Positions 8,495 to 17,250 of a stretch of 64,000 nt of DNA are shown here, piece after piece. Source of the stretch: Paenibacillus agri. GTDB lineage: Bacteria; Bacillota; Bacilli; Paenibacillales; Paenibacillaceae. The position numbers were made by a program, and so were the translations under genes. The stretch spans positions 124,001 to 188,000 of the forward strand of contig NZ_JABWCS010000215.1 in assembly GCF_013359945.1 (NCBI RefSeq), given 5' to 3'. Below the pieces are notes generated by a model. It had not been told where the DNA came from, did not search any database, and saw nothing but the letters and a program-made list of their open reading frames with translations. Every line of letters begins with the position of its first letter. The stretch's first letter is position 1.

Positions 8495-9136
8495 ATGGGC
8501 AACTGGTTGAAAAAGCTGGAACAGTGGGCCGGGGGCGGACAGGGAAGCCCGAAGCGGAGCCATACGTTCCGCTGGCTGATTATTCTGGGCTTATTGGGCG
8601 CGGCGATCATGCTGTTTAATTCTTTTGTGAATGTGAAGAAGATCGACAGCGAGAATACAGGGCGGGAGCCGCCCGGCTCCGGTAGTTCACAGGCGACTAT
8701 CCAGCAGGCTGATCCGGCGGTCAGCAATTCTTTTTCCGGCATAGAACAGGCTATGGAAGACCGCACCAAGGAAATTCTGGAGAAAATCGTCGGTGTGGGG
8801 ACAGTGGATATTATGGTCACCGTTGATTCTACCGAGGAAATCGTCGTGCAACGAGATGTCAAAGACTCTCAGCAGAGCAGTGAAGAGACGGATGCCAACG
8901 GGGGAAAGCGTCATACGACGCAGTACACAAGAGACGGCGAGATCGTAACCTACACCCAGTCCGGCGATCAGACCCCGATCATAACGAAGCGGGTTAAACC
9001 TCAGGTGCGCGGTGTGCTGGTAGTGGCCAAAGGGGCAGAGAACAAGGTTGTCCGCAGCTTGATTGAGCAGGCAGTCCAGAAGGGTCTGAATGTACCGAGC
9101 TACAGGATTTCCGTAGTGCCGCGCAAGCAGGAATAG
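8495..9136 (+). CDS. spoIIIAG: Stage III sporulation protein AG
   Basis: 213 residues with one N-terminal membrane segment (WLIILGLLGAAIMLF) and a soluble part with the ring-building motif domain known to form the 30-fold SpoIIIAG ring in the intermembrane space. The C-terminal PQVRGVLVVAKGAENKVV segment is characteristic. Starts after GGAGGGATACAGGG. The 46-base gap to spoIIIAF is slightly larger than elsewhere in the operon. Confidence 0.94.
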   Translation: MGNWLKKLEQWAGGGQGSPKRSHTFRWLIILGLLGAAIMLFNSFVNVKKIDSENTGREPPGSGSSQATIQQADPAVSNSFSGIEQAMEDRTKEILEKIVGVGTVDIMVTVDSTEEIVVQRDVKDSQQSSEETDANGGKRHTTQYTRDGEIVTYTQSGDQTPIITKRVKPQVRGVLVVAKGAENKVVRSLIEQAVQKGLNVPSYRISVVPRKQE

Positions 9137-9167
9137 AAGAAGGAAAGCATAAAAGGAGGAATAAGGA

Positions 9168-10058
9168 ATGAACGGCAAAAGACAAACGATTTGGTTAGTA
9201 TCGATGCTCAGCTTGATGGTGGTCTTATCCGCGTATTATTTATTCACAGAAGACTCTGGTGCTTCAGTTCCGAAGGAGACGGCGGGCAGCATGCAGGTGG
9301 ATGGCACAGCTAAGGGAACCTCCGCAAATAATATTCTTGATAAAGGCTTCGAGGTCAATGAAGTGGTGACCCAAGGTGATGTTACCGGCGATGCAGATGC
9401 TACCGCTCAGACAACTGCACAAGACCCTGCAACATTAGATGACAGCGCAGCAGCAACTACTGAGGACAGCAGCAAAGCTGCCGATAACAGTAACAATGCA
9501 GCGGCCAGCACCGGTACTTCAGATAAGACAGCCGATAAATCAGCTGCTGGGGATAAAAAATCTGACGGTAACAAAGCAACTGCTGACAGCAAGAACAGCA
9601 GCGACAAGAGTACCGATAAGAAAACCGCAGTAGCAGATGAGAAAACACCAGCCAAGAAAGATGCCGATGTCCTGGACGAAGTCGCGTCTCAAAGTGTCTC
9701 TGCAAGCAGTTTATTCAACAATTACATGTACGAGCGTGCGCAAAATAATCAGAAGCAATACCGCGATCTGATGGCTCTGATCAACGATATGGATAAGACG
9801 CCAGCTGAGAATGCTGTAGCTCAAGAACAGTTGCATGCGCTGGAAGACAAAGAGTCCAAAATCACTAATATCGAAGAGCAGCTTCAACAAAAATATGGCG
9901 AGGCCATCGTCAAGGAAGACAGTAACAATTTCTACAAAGTGATCGTTCAGAGTGACAAGCTGGATGTAAAGCAGGCGGTGAGCATTGTAGACCTGGTCAT
10001 GAAGGAACTTAGTGTCACTCAGGACAAGGTCAGCGTGCAATACGTCTCCCAGCAGTAA
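9168..10058 (+). CDS. spoIIIAH: Stage III sporulation protein AH
   Basis: Binds forespore SpoIIQ across the intermembrane space, forming the bridge of the feeding-tube channel. 296 residues versus 218 in B. subtilis. A single membrane segment near residues 6-24 is followed by an unusually long, low-complexity linker (about residues 70-165; Asp, Ala, Ser, Lys and Thr), then the conserved YscJ/ring-building domain from about residue 190 to the end. The linker accounts for the additional length. Starts after AAAGGAGGAATAAGG. Last gene of the operon, followed by a terminator. Confidence 0.94.
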   Translation: MNGKRQTIWLVSMLSLMVVLSAYYLFTEDSGASVPKETAGSMQVDGTAKGTSANNILDKGFEVNEVVTQGDVTGDADATAQTTAQDPATLDDSAAATTEDSSKAADNSNNAAASTGTSDKTADKSAAGDKKSDGNKATADSKNSSDKSTDKKTAVADEKTPAKKDADVLDEVASQSVSASSLFNNYMYERAQNNQKQYRDLMALINDMDKTPAENAVAQEQLHALEDKESKITNIEEQLQQKYGEAIVKEDSNNFYKVIVQSDKLDVKQAVSIVDLVMKELSVTQDKVSVQYVSQQ

Positions 10059-10084
10059 ACGATGAGAAAAAACAAAGAAAATAG

Positions 10085-10120
10085 CGAAAGAGCTCGGGTT
10101 ATCCCGGGCTCTTTCCATTT
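10085..10120 (+). terminator. Terminator of the spoIIIA operon
   Basis: AGAGCTCGGG TTAT CCCGGGCTCT with TTTCC tail, 27 bases after spoIIIAH. Confidence 0.85.
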
Positions 10121-10206
10121 CTAGCGTTTATGATATAATACTTAAAGTTATCTTGTCCGCGAAGAAGAGCGGTTTCGAGAGAAAGCTGAAGGAGTGAACT
10201 GATTTT

Positions 10207-10713
10207 ATGTTCAAATTAAGCGAAATTAAGGAATTGATTAAATTGCTGGACCAGACATCCTCCGTACATGAGCTGGAGATTGACAGCGAAGGAATGAAAC
10301 TGGCTATCCGCAAACCGAAACGCCCTGAGGCCGACGGAACAGCGGTTCCTTATGCCTATCCTCTGACGCAGCCTGTTCTGCAACAGCCTGTTCCGCAGCA
10401 ACCAGCGGTCCAGCCAACTGTAATTGAGACACCTGTTCAGGTACAGACTCCGTCTACTCCTGCAGAAAGCACATTACATACAATCGTGTCTCCGATGGTC
10501 GGTACCTTCTATAGTGCCGCATCTCCTGAAACGCCGTCGTTTGTATCTGTCGGCGACCGTGTCAATGCCAAGACAACAGTATGCATTATCGAAGCTATGA
10601 AGCTGATGAATGAACTGGAAGCGGAAGTGAAAGGCGAAATCGTATCCGTTCTGGTCGAGAACGGCCAGCTTGTGGAATACGGCCAGCCGCTGTTCTTGGT
10701 TAAACCGGAATAA
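10207..10713 (+). CDS. accB: Biotin carboxyl carrier protein of acetyl-CoA carboxylase
   Basis: 168 residues. The C-terminal biotinyl domain contains EAMKLM with the biotinylated lysine at residue 132; a Pro/Gln/Val-rich hinge (about residues 48-88) separates it from the N-terminal domain. Carries CO2 from biotin carboxylase to the carboxyltransferase for malonyl-CoA synthesis. Followed after 54 bases by accC, the usual pair. Confidence 0.96.
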   Translation: MFKLSEIKELIKLLDQTSSVHELEIDSEGMKLAIRKPKRPEADGTAVPYAYPLTQPVLQQPVPQQPAVQPTVIETPVQVQTPSTPAESTLHTIVSPMVGTFYSAASPETPSFVSVGDRVNAKTTVCIIEAMKLMNELEAEVKGEIVSVLVENGQLVEYGQPLFLVKPE

Positions 10714-10767
10714 TATGCCGTAAATCATGCGGAGCTAAGGCTCCGCAATACTTTTGGGAGGAAACGC

Positions 10768-12111
10768 ATGAACATTCAAAAAGTGCTGATTGCCAACCGT
10801 GGAGAAATAGCGGTCCGCATTATCCGGGCCTGCCGTGAACTCGGCATTTCCACCGTGGCGGTCTATTCCGAGCCCGACAGGGACTCACTGCATGTCCGTC
10901 TGGCAGATGAGGCCTACTGCATTGGACCGATGCCATCCAAGGACAGCTATCTGAACTTTACTAATATTATGAGTGTTGCCACGTTGACCGAATGCGATGC
11001 TATTCATCCGGGATACGGATTTCTCGCGGAGAACGCTGATTTTGCGGAGATTTGCGAGTCTTGCAATATTACCTTTATCGGGCCTTCCCCGGAAGCGATT
11101 ACGCGTATGGGTGACAAGGCTGTGGCGAAAGACACCATGAAGCAGGCCGGAGTTCCGGTTATCCCGGGTTCTGATGGCCTTGTGGGTGATGTAGAGGAAG
11201 CTGTAGCGCTGGGCCGTGAGATCGGGTATCCGATCATCGTTAAGGCAACAGCGGGCGGCGGAGGCAAGGGCATCCGGATTGCTGAGGATGAAGAATCCTT
11301 GGTGAAGCAGATTACTGCAGCCCAGCAGGAAGCACAGAAAGCCTTCGGTAACGCCGGAGTCTATCTGGAGAAATTCCTGACGGGAATGAAGCATGTCGAA
11401 ATACAGATTATTGCCGATAAGCATGGCAATGTTGTCCATCTGGGCGAACGGGACTGCTCTGTGCAGCGCCGCCGTCAGAAATTGGTGGAGGAAGCGCCTT
11501 GCGCCGTACTGACACCGGAAATTCGTGAGGCCATGGGTGATGCGGCCGTACGTGCGGCGCTTGCCGTGAACTATTCCGGAGCAGGTACACTGGAATTTCT
11601 GCTAGGTCCGGATGGTAATTTCTACTTCATGGAAATGAATACCCGGATTCAAGTTGAACACCCGGTTACAGAAATGGTTACCGGTGTTGATCTTATCAAA
11701 GAAATGATTTCCGTAGCTGAAGGCAATCCGCTTTCCTTCAAGCAAGAGGATATTGTGATTAACGGCTGGTCCATTGAATGCCGGATCAATGCCGAAGATC
11801 CTGAGAAGAATTTCATGCCTTCACCGGGCAAAATCGGCTTTTATCTGCCACCGGGTGGTCTTGGCGTTCGCGTAGACAGTGGCGCCTATCCTGGGTATAC
11901 TATTTCACCATTCTATGATTCCATGATTGCGAAGCTGATCGTCTGGGCACCGACCCGTCAGGAAGCTATTGCGAAGATGAAGCGCGCTCTGGGCGAGTTC
12001 GCGGTGGAAGGTATTCATACGACGATTCCGTTCCATCAAAAACTGCTTGAACATCCTGTGTTCTTGGACGGGAATTTTGACATTAAATTCCTGGAAGAGT
12101 ATGAAGTTTAG
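10768..12111 (+). CDS. accC: Biotin carboxylase subunit of acetyl-CoA carboxylase
   Basis: 447 residues, standard length. ATP-grasp enzyme that carboxylates the biotin on AccB. Visible motifs: IANRGEIAVRIIRA at the N-terminus, the glycine-rich ATP loop KATAGGGGKGIRI at about residues 156-168, HLGERDCSVQRR, and EMNTRIQVEHPVTE. Starts at ATG after GGGAGGAAACGC. Shares a transcript with accB. Confidence 0.97.
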   Translation: MNIQKVLIANRGEIAVRIIRACRELGISTVAVYSEPDRDSLHVRLADEAYCIGPMPSKDSYLNFTNIMSVATLTECDAIHPGYGFLAENADFAEICESCNITFIGPSPEAITRMGDKAVAKDTMKQAGVPVIPGSDGLVGDVEEAVALGREIGYPIIVKATAGGGGKGIRIAEDEESLVKQITAAQQEAQKAFGNAGVYLEKFLTGMKHVEIQIIADKHGNVVHLGERDCSVQRRRQKLVEEAPCAVLTPEIREAMGDAAVRAALAVNYSGAGTLEFLLGPDGNFYFMEMNTRIQVEHPVTEMVTGVDLIKEMISVAEGNPLSFKQEDIVINGWSIECRINAEDPEKNFMPSPGKIGFYLPPGGLGVRVDSGAYPGYTISPFYDSMIAKLIVWAPTRQEAIAKMKRALGEFAVEGIHTTIPFHQKLLEHPVFLDGNFDIKFLEEYEV

Positions 12112-12224
12112 GACGACTTTGCTTTGTTTGTCATAAAGTTCGCCAAATGATATAGTATGTTTAATAAGAGACGTGCTTTAAGCTTGAAATCATGAACAAC
12201 ATGTTGAAAGGTGTGAAGGCTAAG

Positions 12225-12638
12225 ATGAGTACATTGCCGACGGAATTCGAACGGACGGAAATCGGTGAAATCCAAATTGCCCCGGAAGTAATCGAGGTAA
12301 TCGCAGGTTTGGCTACAGTAGAAGTTAAAGGTGTAGCCGGTATGAGCGGTGGATTTGCTGGAGGAATTGTGGAGCTTCTCGGACGCAAGAACCTGTCCAA
12401 AGGTGTGAAGGTAGAGGTTGGTCAACGCGAGGCAGCGGTGGATGTATCCGTAATCATCGAGTACGGCAACCGTCTTCCTGAAGTGGCGGCGGAGATTCAG
12501 CGCAATGTTAAGCGTTCCATCGAGACCATGACTGGGCTTACCGTTGTGGAAGTCAATGTTCATATTCATGATGTGCAGTTCAAGAGCACCACTGTAGAAA
12601 AGAACGAGGATGTCGAAGCCGTGCTTCGCGTGAAATAA
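12225..12638 (+). CDS. yqhY: Asp23/Gls24 family protein YqhY
   Basis: 137 residues. Matches the EIGEIQIAPEVIEVIAGLA signature of Asp23-family protein YqhY, which in B. subtilis lies directly after accBC, as here, and is connected with acetyl-CoA carboxylase activity. I start at ATG 12225 (after AAAGGTGTGAAGG) rather than an in-frame ATG at 12192, which has no site. It is followed by a hairpin and then two more Asp23-related membrane genes. Confidence 0.88.
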   Translation: MSTLPTEFERTEIGEIQIAPEVIEVIAGLATVEVKGVAGMSGGFAGGIVELLGRKNLSKGVKVEVGQREAAVDVSVIIEYGNRLPEVAAEIQRNVKRSIETMTGLTVVEVNVHIHDVQFKSTTVEKNEDVEAVLRVK

Positions 12639-12656
12639 TAGCCACCCGTTCTTCTA

Positions 12657-12690
12657 TAAACCCCCGACAGCAACGTCGAGGGTTTACTCT
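12657..12690 (+). terminator. Possible terminator after yqhY
   Basis: AAACCCCCGAC...GTCGAGGGTTT stem, one mismatch, with a short T-containing tail. Confidence 0.6.
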
Positions 12691-12713
12691 AATTTAAGGA
12701 GGTTATGAGACTC

Positions 12714-13253
12714 GTGGCAAAAATTTTGGACAGGCTTCTGCTGTTCATCTACAGCCTTAGCATCGGAATATTATCTGTAATTGCCATCCTCCTCTTGAGC
12801 GGAGCCATCCCCAGAACGGTGGAGATTAAGGATGGGCCGGCAATTTACATTGTTGCGATCACGATCTCAGTGATCCTGTTCTTGCTCAGCATTCGTTTCT
12901 TCTATATCTCCATGCGACGCGACCGGGCAACTTTGCCTTCGGTGGATCAGCGCACAGAGTATGGGGATATCCAGATCTCCATGGAAACGATTGAGAACCT
13001 CAGTCTCAAGGCTGCCGGTAAGGTGAAAGGCATCCGCGATCTGAAGTCGCGTATCCGCGTCTCTCAGGCGGGTCTGGAAATCATGATCCGCGCGGTAGTG
13101 GACGGAGAGCATTCGCTCCCGCTGCTGACCACGGAAGTTCAGCGTCAGGTGCATGATTTCGTGCAGGAAACGACTGGCATACCGGTCGCGGATGTGTCCG
13201 TATATATTGCCAACCTGTCACAGTCTCCAAGCTTCAAAAGTCGAGTGGAATAG
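12714..13253 (+). CDS. amaP: Alkaline shock response membrane anchor protein AmaP
   Basis: 179 residues with two N-terminal membrane segments (LLLFIYSLSIGILSVIAILL and IYIVAITISVILFLLSIRF) and an Asp23-like cytoplasmic domain. In Staphylococcus AmaP anchors Asp23 at the membrane. GTG at 12714 has AAGGAGG with a 10-base spacer; the in-frame ATG at 12705 sits only one base after that site and is rejected. The DUF2273 gene follows after 15 bases. Confidence 0.87.
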   Translation: MAKILDRLLLFIYSLSIGILSVIAILLLSGAIPRTVEIKDGPAIYIVAITISVILFLLSIRFFYISMRRDRATLPSVDQRTEYGDIQISMETIENLSLKAAGKVKGIRDLKSRIRVSQAGLEIMIRAVVDGEHSLPLLTTEVQRQVHDFVQETTGIPVADVSVYIANLSQSPSFKSRVE

Positions 13254-13268
13254 AGGTGGGTTTCCCCT

Positions 13269-13505
13269 ATGTCCTGGAGAGAAGTATGGGAAAGTCACGG
13301 GGGTAGGATCGCCGGAGTCTCCTTCGGGGTCATTCTCGGTTTGATTTATTTGATTAGTGGTTTTTGGGATATGCTGTTCTTTGCACTGGTAGTGTTCATC
13401 GGATATACGCTTGGCAAAAGGAAGGACGATCACGCGCAGTCTCCTATGGTTAGATGGCAGGAGCTGGTAGAGTGGTTGTCTGGACGCTGGCGTCCTTTCA
13501 AATGA
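13269..13505 (+). CDS. DUF2273 small membrane protein
   Basis: 78 residues with two closely spaced hydrophobic segments (IAGVSFGVILGLIYLISGF and DMLFFALVVFIGYTLG). DUF2273 proteins accompany amaP/asp23 genes in Bacillota, and this gene directly follows amaP. Probable membrane partner of the Asp23-type proteins. Function unproven. Confidence 0.85.
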   Translation: MSWREVWESHGGRIAGVSFGVILGLIYLISGFWDMLFFALVVFIGYTLGKRKDDHAQSPMVRWQELVEWLSGRWRPFK

Positions 13506-13587
13506 ACCGCGATAGTCTTTCTCCCGAAGCAGGAATTGCAGGTCTGTTGATGTTCGTTGCCCCGGAAGAAAGATCACGCGGTTTTTT
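13504..13587 (+). terminator. Long-stem terminator after DUF2273 gene
   Basis: AACCGCG (13504-13510) pairs with CGCGGTT, and the inner TCTTTCTCCCG pairs with CGGAAGAAAGA, followed by a T7 run. The stem begins within the stop codon region. Confidence 0.8.
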
Positions 13588-13912
13588 TGTGGAGAGAAGG
13601 CTCTTGTCGCAGTTGCGATAATATCTGTGTCCTATATATAAGACGAATAAAAGAAATTAATAAAAGCGGGAAGGAACGAAGGGGAAGTTTGGAACTGTAG
13701 GAGCGAAGCGTTCGCCTTTGTTTCCGGATTTCAACCGCTAAAAGCGGTTAATAAATAAGAAATCTGGGGACAACAGCGACCGGAAGTCCAAACATCACCG
13801 CAATGACGACTGAGCCTTAAGTTAGATCTTAAGTTCGACTTATATAGGGATAAAATGTGCTGAATTTGGGCTTAAAATAAAGATATGCGAAACAAGATTT
13901 TAGGAGGAACAC
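13588..13912. repeat. Intergenic region with a single copy of the 52-bp-family repeat
   Basis: No gene is visible. About 13690-13850 contains a dispersed repeat whose part GGGGACAACAGCGACCGGAA, followed by GTCCAAACAT and a ACCG...GAGCCTTA...TTAAG tail, recurs at 49068-49145 as the end of the tandem array there. An internal palindrome CCGCTAAAAGCGG is present. The rest is AT-rich and should hold the nusB promoter. Confidence 0.7.
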
Positions 13913-14368
13913 ATGAAGAGACGTTTAGCTAGAGAAATTATTGTACAAAGCCTGTACCAAATGGAAATGAATGATGTGGACAGTGCTGAGGCGGTAGAAA
14001 TGCTGCTGGAAGAAGCTTCGGAGGAGAATGAGACGGAACGTGTCATTACCGATGAGATTGAACTGAAGCACTATGTAGTAGACCATGTGAATGGCGTTTG
14101 GGAGCACAAGGTAGCGATCGATGACATGCTGGAATATTATTTGAAGGGCTGGCAAATGAGCCGTCTGTCGCGTGTGGACCGCCAAATTTTGCGTCTGGCG
14201 ACTTTTGAAATGGTATTCGCAAGCGATGTTCCTGCCAAGGTCTCCGTCAACGAAGCCATTGATCTGGCCAAGCATTTCGGTACCGAGGATTCCGGTAAGT
14301 TCGTCAACGGGGTACTGGGTAAGATGATTCAGGAATTGGACACACTCAAAGCGGATCATCTTCAATAA
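13913..14368 (+). CDS. nusB: Transcription antitermination factor NusB
   Basis: 151 residues, all-helical RNA-binding protein of the rRNA antitermination complex. The N-terminal MKRRLAREIIVQSLYQME and the C-terminal VNEAIDLAKHFGTEDSGKFVNGVLG motif are diagnostic. Starts after TTTTAGGAGGAACAC. Same place in gene order as in B. subtilis (between the accBC cluster and folD). Confidence 0.96.
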   Translation: MKRRLAREIIVQSLYQMEMNDVDSAEAVEMLLEEASEENETERVITDEIELKHYVVDHVNGVWEHKVAIDDMLEYYLKGWQMSRLSRVDRQILRLATFEMVFASDVPAKVSVNEAIDLAKHFGTEDSGKFVNGVLGKMIQELDTLKADHLQ

Positions 14369-14771
14369 TTGATTAAACGTTGAGGATGCTAATTTAGCAA
14401 GAAACAGGTGAATGTATGATTTAGGAGCATTATCGTATGCTAAAATGTTCTACTTTAGTCTTAGAGAAGTAAAGCTTTTAGATTAAGTACGGTTATTGCT
14501 CTTAATGTACATTACACACGAAATTCCTAACTTTTAAGGTGCAATATTGCCTTTGTTCCGAAACTAAGTATTGCAAGCTCAGGTTTTGAAAGCACGCCAT
14601 GTTTTGTGTAGAGCTATTAACTTTTTTTAAATAAATTAAGCTGGAATTAGGAGTTATCTTTAGAATCAGGAAAGAACTTTAATGTTGACCTCTGATTTTG
14701 ACTTGAGCCCCAAAACAGGTTCAATTTATAATATAAAATCAATCAAAGCCTACCAAAGAGGAGAGATTTTC
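14369..14771 (+). promoter_or_regulatory. 400-base leader of folD with candidate promoter
   Basis: AT-rich, no convincing gene. TTGAGC (14703-14708) and TATAAT (14727-14732), 18 bases apart, form a candidate vegetative promoter 40 bases ahead of the folD start. I found no riboswitch fold that I recognise. Confidence 0.5.
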
Positions 14772-15629
14772 ATGACAGCAGCAATCATCAGTGGTAAACA
14801 AGTATCCGACGAAATTCGCATCGACATTGCCCGGGAGGTTGCTGGGCTCGTGGAACGCGGGGTTAAGCCAGGCCTTGCCGTTGTGCTTGTAGGGGAAGAT
14901 CCAGCATCGCAAGTATATGTTCGCAATAAGGAGAAATCCTGCATTAGCTTAGGCTTCCATTCCGAAGTACATAGACTGGATGCCTCGACTTCACAGGAAG
15001 ATCTGTTGGCGCTGGTAGAACAGTTGAATCAACGTGATGACATTGACGGAATTCTTGTGCAATTGCCATTGCCGGGACATATCGAAGAAAAAGCCGTTAT
15101 TGATGCGATTGCTGTGGAAAAGGATGTTGACGGTTTCCATCCGGTGAATGTGGGTAATCTGGTTATTGGCGATGATAGCCTTCTTCCATGTACACCTGCT
15201 GGTGTCATAGAGTTGATCAAGCGTACAGGAACCGAGATTTCCGGTAAGCATGCCGTGGTTATCGGTCGCAGTAATATTGTTGGCAAGCCGGTATCCCTGC
15301 TGTTGCAACGTGAGAATGCTACGGTTACTATGTGTCATTCCCGTACAGCTAACATTACGGAGCTCAGCCGTCAGGCTGATATCTTGGTAGTCGCGATTGG
15401 ACGTGCTAACTTCATTGATGCATCCTTTGTGAAGCCGGGCGCTATCGTCATTGATGTTGGTATGAACCGTTTGGACTCTGGCAAACTTGCCGGTGACGTT
15501 GACTATGAAAGTGCGAAAGAAGTTGCTGGCCATATTACACCCGTACCGGGCGGCGTGGGCCCTATGACGATTACGATGCTGATGGGGAATACGCTGATTG
15601 CAGCGAAACGCCGTCACGGACTGGAATAG
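14772..15629 (+). CDS. folD: Bifunctional methylenetetrahydrofolate dehydrogenase/cyclohydrolase
   Basis: 285 residues (B. subtilis 283). Interconverts 5,10-methylene-, methenyl- and 10-formyl-tetrahydrofolate using NADP. Motifs: YVRNKEKSC with the catalytic lysine region, VQLPLPGH, PCTPAGV, GRSNIVGKP in the nucleotide site and PVPGGVGPMT near the end. The ATG at 14772 follows AGAGGAGAGATTTTC; an in-frame start 90 bases upstream would add a non-conserved extension. xseA begins 9 bases later. Confidence 0.96.
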   Translation: MTAAIISGKQVSDEIRIDIAREVAGLVERGVKPGLAVVLVGEDPASQVYVRNKEKSCISLGFHSEVHRLDASTSQEDLLALVEQLNQRDDIDGILVQLPLPGHIEEKAVIDAIAVEKDVDGFHPVNVGNLVIGDDSLLPCTPAGVIELIKRTGTEISGKHAVVIGRSNIVGKPVSLLLQRENATVTMCHSRTANITELSRQADILVVAIGRANFIDASFVKPGAIVIDVGMNRLDSGKLAGDVDYESAKEVAGHITPVPGGVGPMTITMLMGNTLIAAKRRHGLE

Positions 15630-15638
15630 GTAGGAATC

Positions 15639-17024
15639 ATGGCGGCAGAGCGGCAAGTCTATTCCATTAAGGAACTTAACCGTTACATCCGCATGAAGCT
15701 GGACTCGGATCATCTTCTGTCGGATGTATGGATACGTGGTGAAATCTCCAACTTTACACATCACGGCAGCGGACATATGTATTTCACACTGAAGGACGAG
15801 AGCAGCCGTATCAAGGCGATCATGTTCGCGTCCCACAATCAGCGTTTACCCTTTGTGCCAAAGGAAGGCTCCCGGGTTATTGCCAGAGGCAATGTGACTG
15901 TATATGAGCGGGATGGGCAATACCAGTTCTATGCAACGCACATGCAGCCGGATGGCATTGGCAGTCTGTATCTTGCTTATGAACAGCTGAAGGCAAAGCT
16001 GGAGCAAGAGGGGTTGTTCGCGGCGGAACGCAAGTCTCCACTACCAAGGCTGCCTCGCTGCATCGGGGTCGTAACTTCCCCGACCGGCGCAGCCGTGCGG
16101 GACATTATGATCACGCTTCAGCGGAGATACCCGCAAGCCGCAGTTGTGCTGTACCCGGTGACGGTGCAGGGCAAAGGCGCTGCGCCTTCCATCGTAAAGG
16201 CGATCAAGACACTGAACGCTATGGGTGAAGCAGACGTCTTGATCGTTGGCCGCGGCGGGGGCTCTCTGGAGGAGCTCTGGGCGTTCAATGAGGAGATCGT
16301 CGCCCGTGCGATTGCGGCATCGGATATCCCGGTCATTTCGGCCGTTGGCCACGAGACCGATTTTACGATTGCCGACTTCGCCGCCGATCTCCGGGCGGCG
16401 ACGCCTACCGCGGCGGCGGAACTGGCGGTGCCGCATGCCGCCGAGCTGGCGGCGCAGCTTCGCCAGCAGCAGCGCAGGCTGCGCCAGGGGCTGCAGCGGC
16501 GCGCCCAGCGCGGACGCGAGCGGCTGGCTTCGCTGCAGCGCTCGCCGGTGCTGGTCAACCCGCGCCGGTATCTGCTGCAGCATACGCAGCAGCTCGACAT
16601 GCTGCGCCAGCGGCTTTCCAGCGCGGCAGATGCGCGCCTGCGGCGCGCGCGAGAGCGTGAAGCGGTGCTGCGGCACAGCCTGCAGCGCTTCCATCCGCGT
16701 GATGGCGTGATCGCCGCCAGGCAGCGCGCCGAAGGCTTACGCCGCGAACTGATCGGCGCGATAGGGGCACGGCTGCGGGACAAGCGCTCGAGCTATGTGG
16801 CGGAGATGCGCCACCTCGACGCGCTAAGCCCGCTCAAAGTCATGTCGAGAGGCTACAGCCTCGTCTACGACGAAGGACAACAGCACTTGGTCAAGTCGCT
16901 GAATGATGTAGCGCTCGGCGACCTTGTGGTGGTTAAGCTGAATGATGGTGAACTGAATTGCCAGGTATGGGGAATGAAGGAGGATGGCAAAGACGATGAC
17001 AAAGGAAGCGGAACTGGATTTTGA
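15639..17024 (+). CDS. xseA: Exodeoxyribonuclease VII large subunit
   Basis: 461 residues. OB-fold domain at the N-terminus (about 1-100), catalytic domain with GVVTSPTGAAVRDI and the GRGGGSLEELWAFN motif, and a long Arg/Ala/Leu/Gln-rich coiled coil (about residues 265-390). The coiled-coil coding part is strikingly GC-rich compared with its surroundings. Degrades single-stranded DNA from both ends with XseB. The xseB start lies inside its 3' end. Confidence 0.95.
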   Translation: MAAERQVYSIKELNRYIRMKLDSDHLLSDVWIRGEISNFTHHGSGHMYFTLKDESSRIKAIMFASHNQRLPFVPKEGSRVIARGNVTVYERDGQYQFYATHMQPDGIGSLYLAYEQLKAKLEQEGLFAAERKSPLPRLPRCIGVVTSPTGAAVRDIMITLQRRYPQAAVVLYPVTVQGKGAAPSIVKAIKTLNAMGEADVLIVGRGGGSLEELWAFNEEIVARAIAASDIPVISAVGHETDFTIADFAADLRAATPTAAAELAVPHAAELAAQLRQQQRRLRQGLQRRAQRGRERLASLQRSPVLVNPRRYLLQHTQQLDMLRQRLSSAADARLRRAREREAVLRHSLQRFHPRDGVIAARQRAEGLRRELIGAIGARLRDKRSSYVAEMRHLDALSPLKVMSRGYSLVYDEGQQHLVKSLNDVALGDLVVVKLNDGELNCQVWGMKEDGKDDDKGSGTGF

Positions 17025-17250
17025 AGGAGCGATGGACCGTCTGGAGGAAATCGTGCGGGAGCTTGAGCACGGCGATGTCCCCCTGGAAAAGGCCATCGAT
17101 TTATTTCAGCAGGGGATGAAGCTGTCCCAGCTGTGCGGTAACAAGCTTGAGCAGGTAGAACGCAAGATTGAGATGATAGTAGAAGAAGACGGCGAACTGC
17201 GCAAGAAGCCGTTTGGCGGTCTGGAAGGGGTCGGCGATGAGTCCTTTTGA
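16996..17250 (+). CDS. xseB: Exodeoxyribonuclease VII small subunit
   Basis: 84 residues, equal to B. subtilis XseB. Motif FEGAMDRLEEIVRELEHGDVPLEKA is typical. The ATG at 16996 is 12 bases after AAGGAGG; an in-frame ATG at 16984 directly abuts that site with no spacer, so I prefer the later one. Overlaps xseA by 29 bases and ispA by 14, an arrangement favouring coupled synthesis. Confidence 0.93.
   Translation: MTKEAELDFEGAMDRLEEIVRELEHGDVPLEKAIDLFQQGMKLSQLCGNKLEQVERKIEMIVEEDGELRKKPFGGLEGVGDESF

Noticed and set aside
16041..16783. Two overlapping minus-strand frames of about 220 codons in xseA
   Set aside because: Produced by the high GC content of the coiled-coil segment, which removes stop codons; Arg/Ala/Ser-rich nonsense protein.
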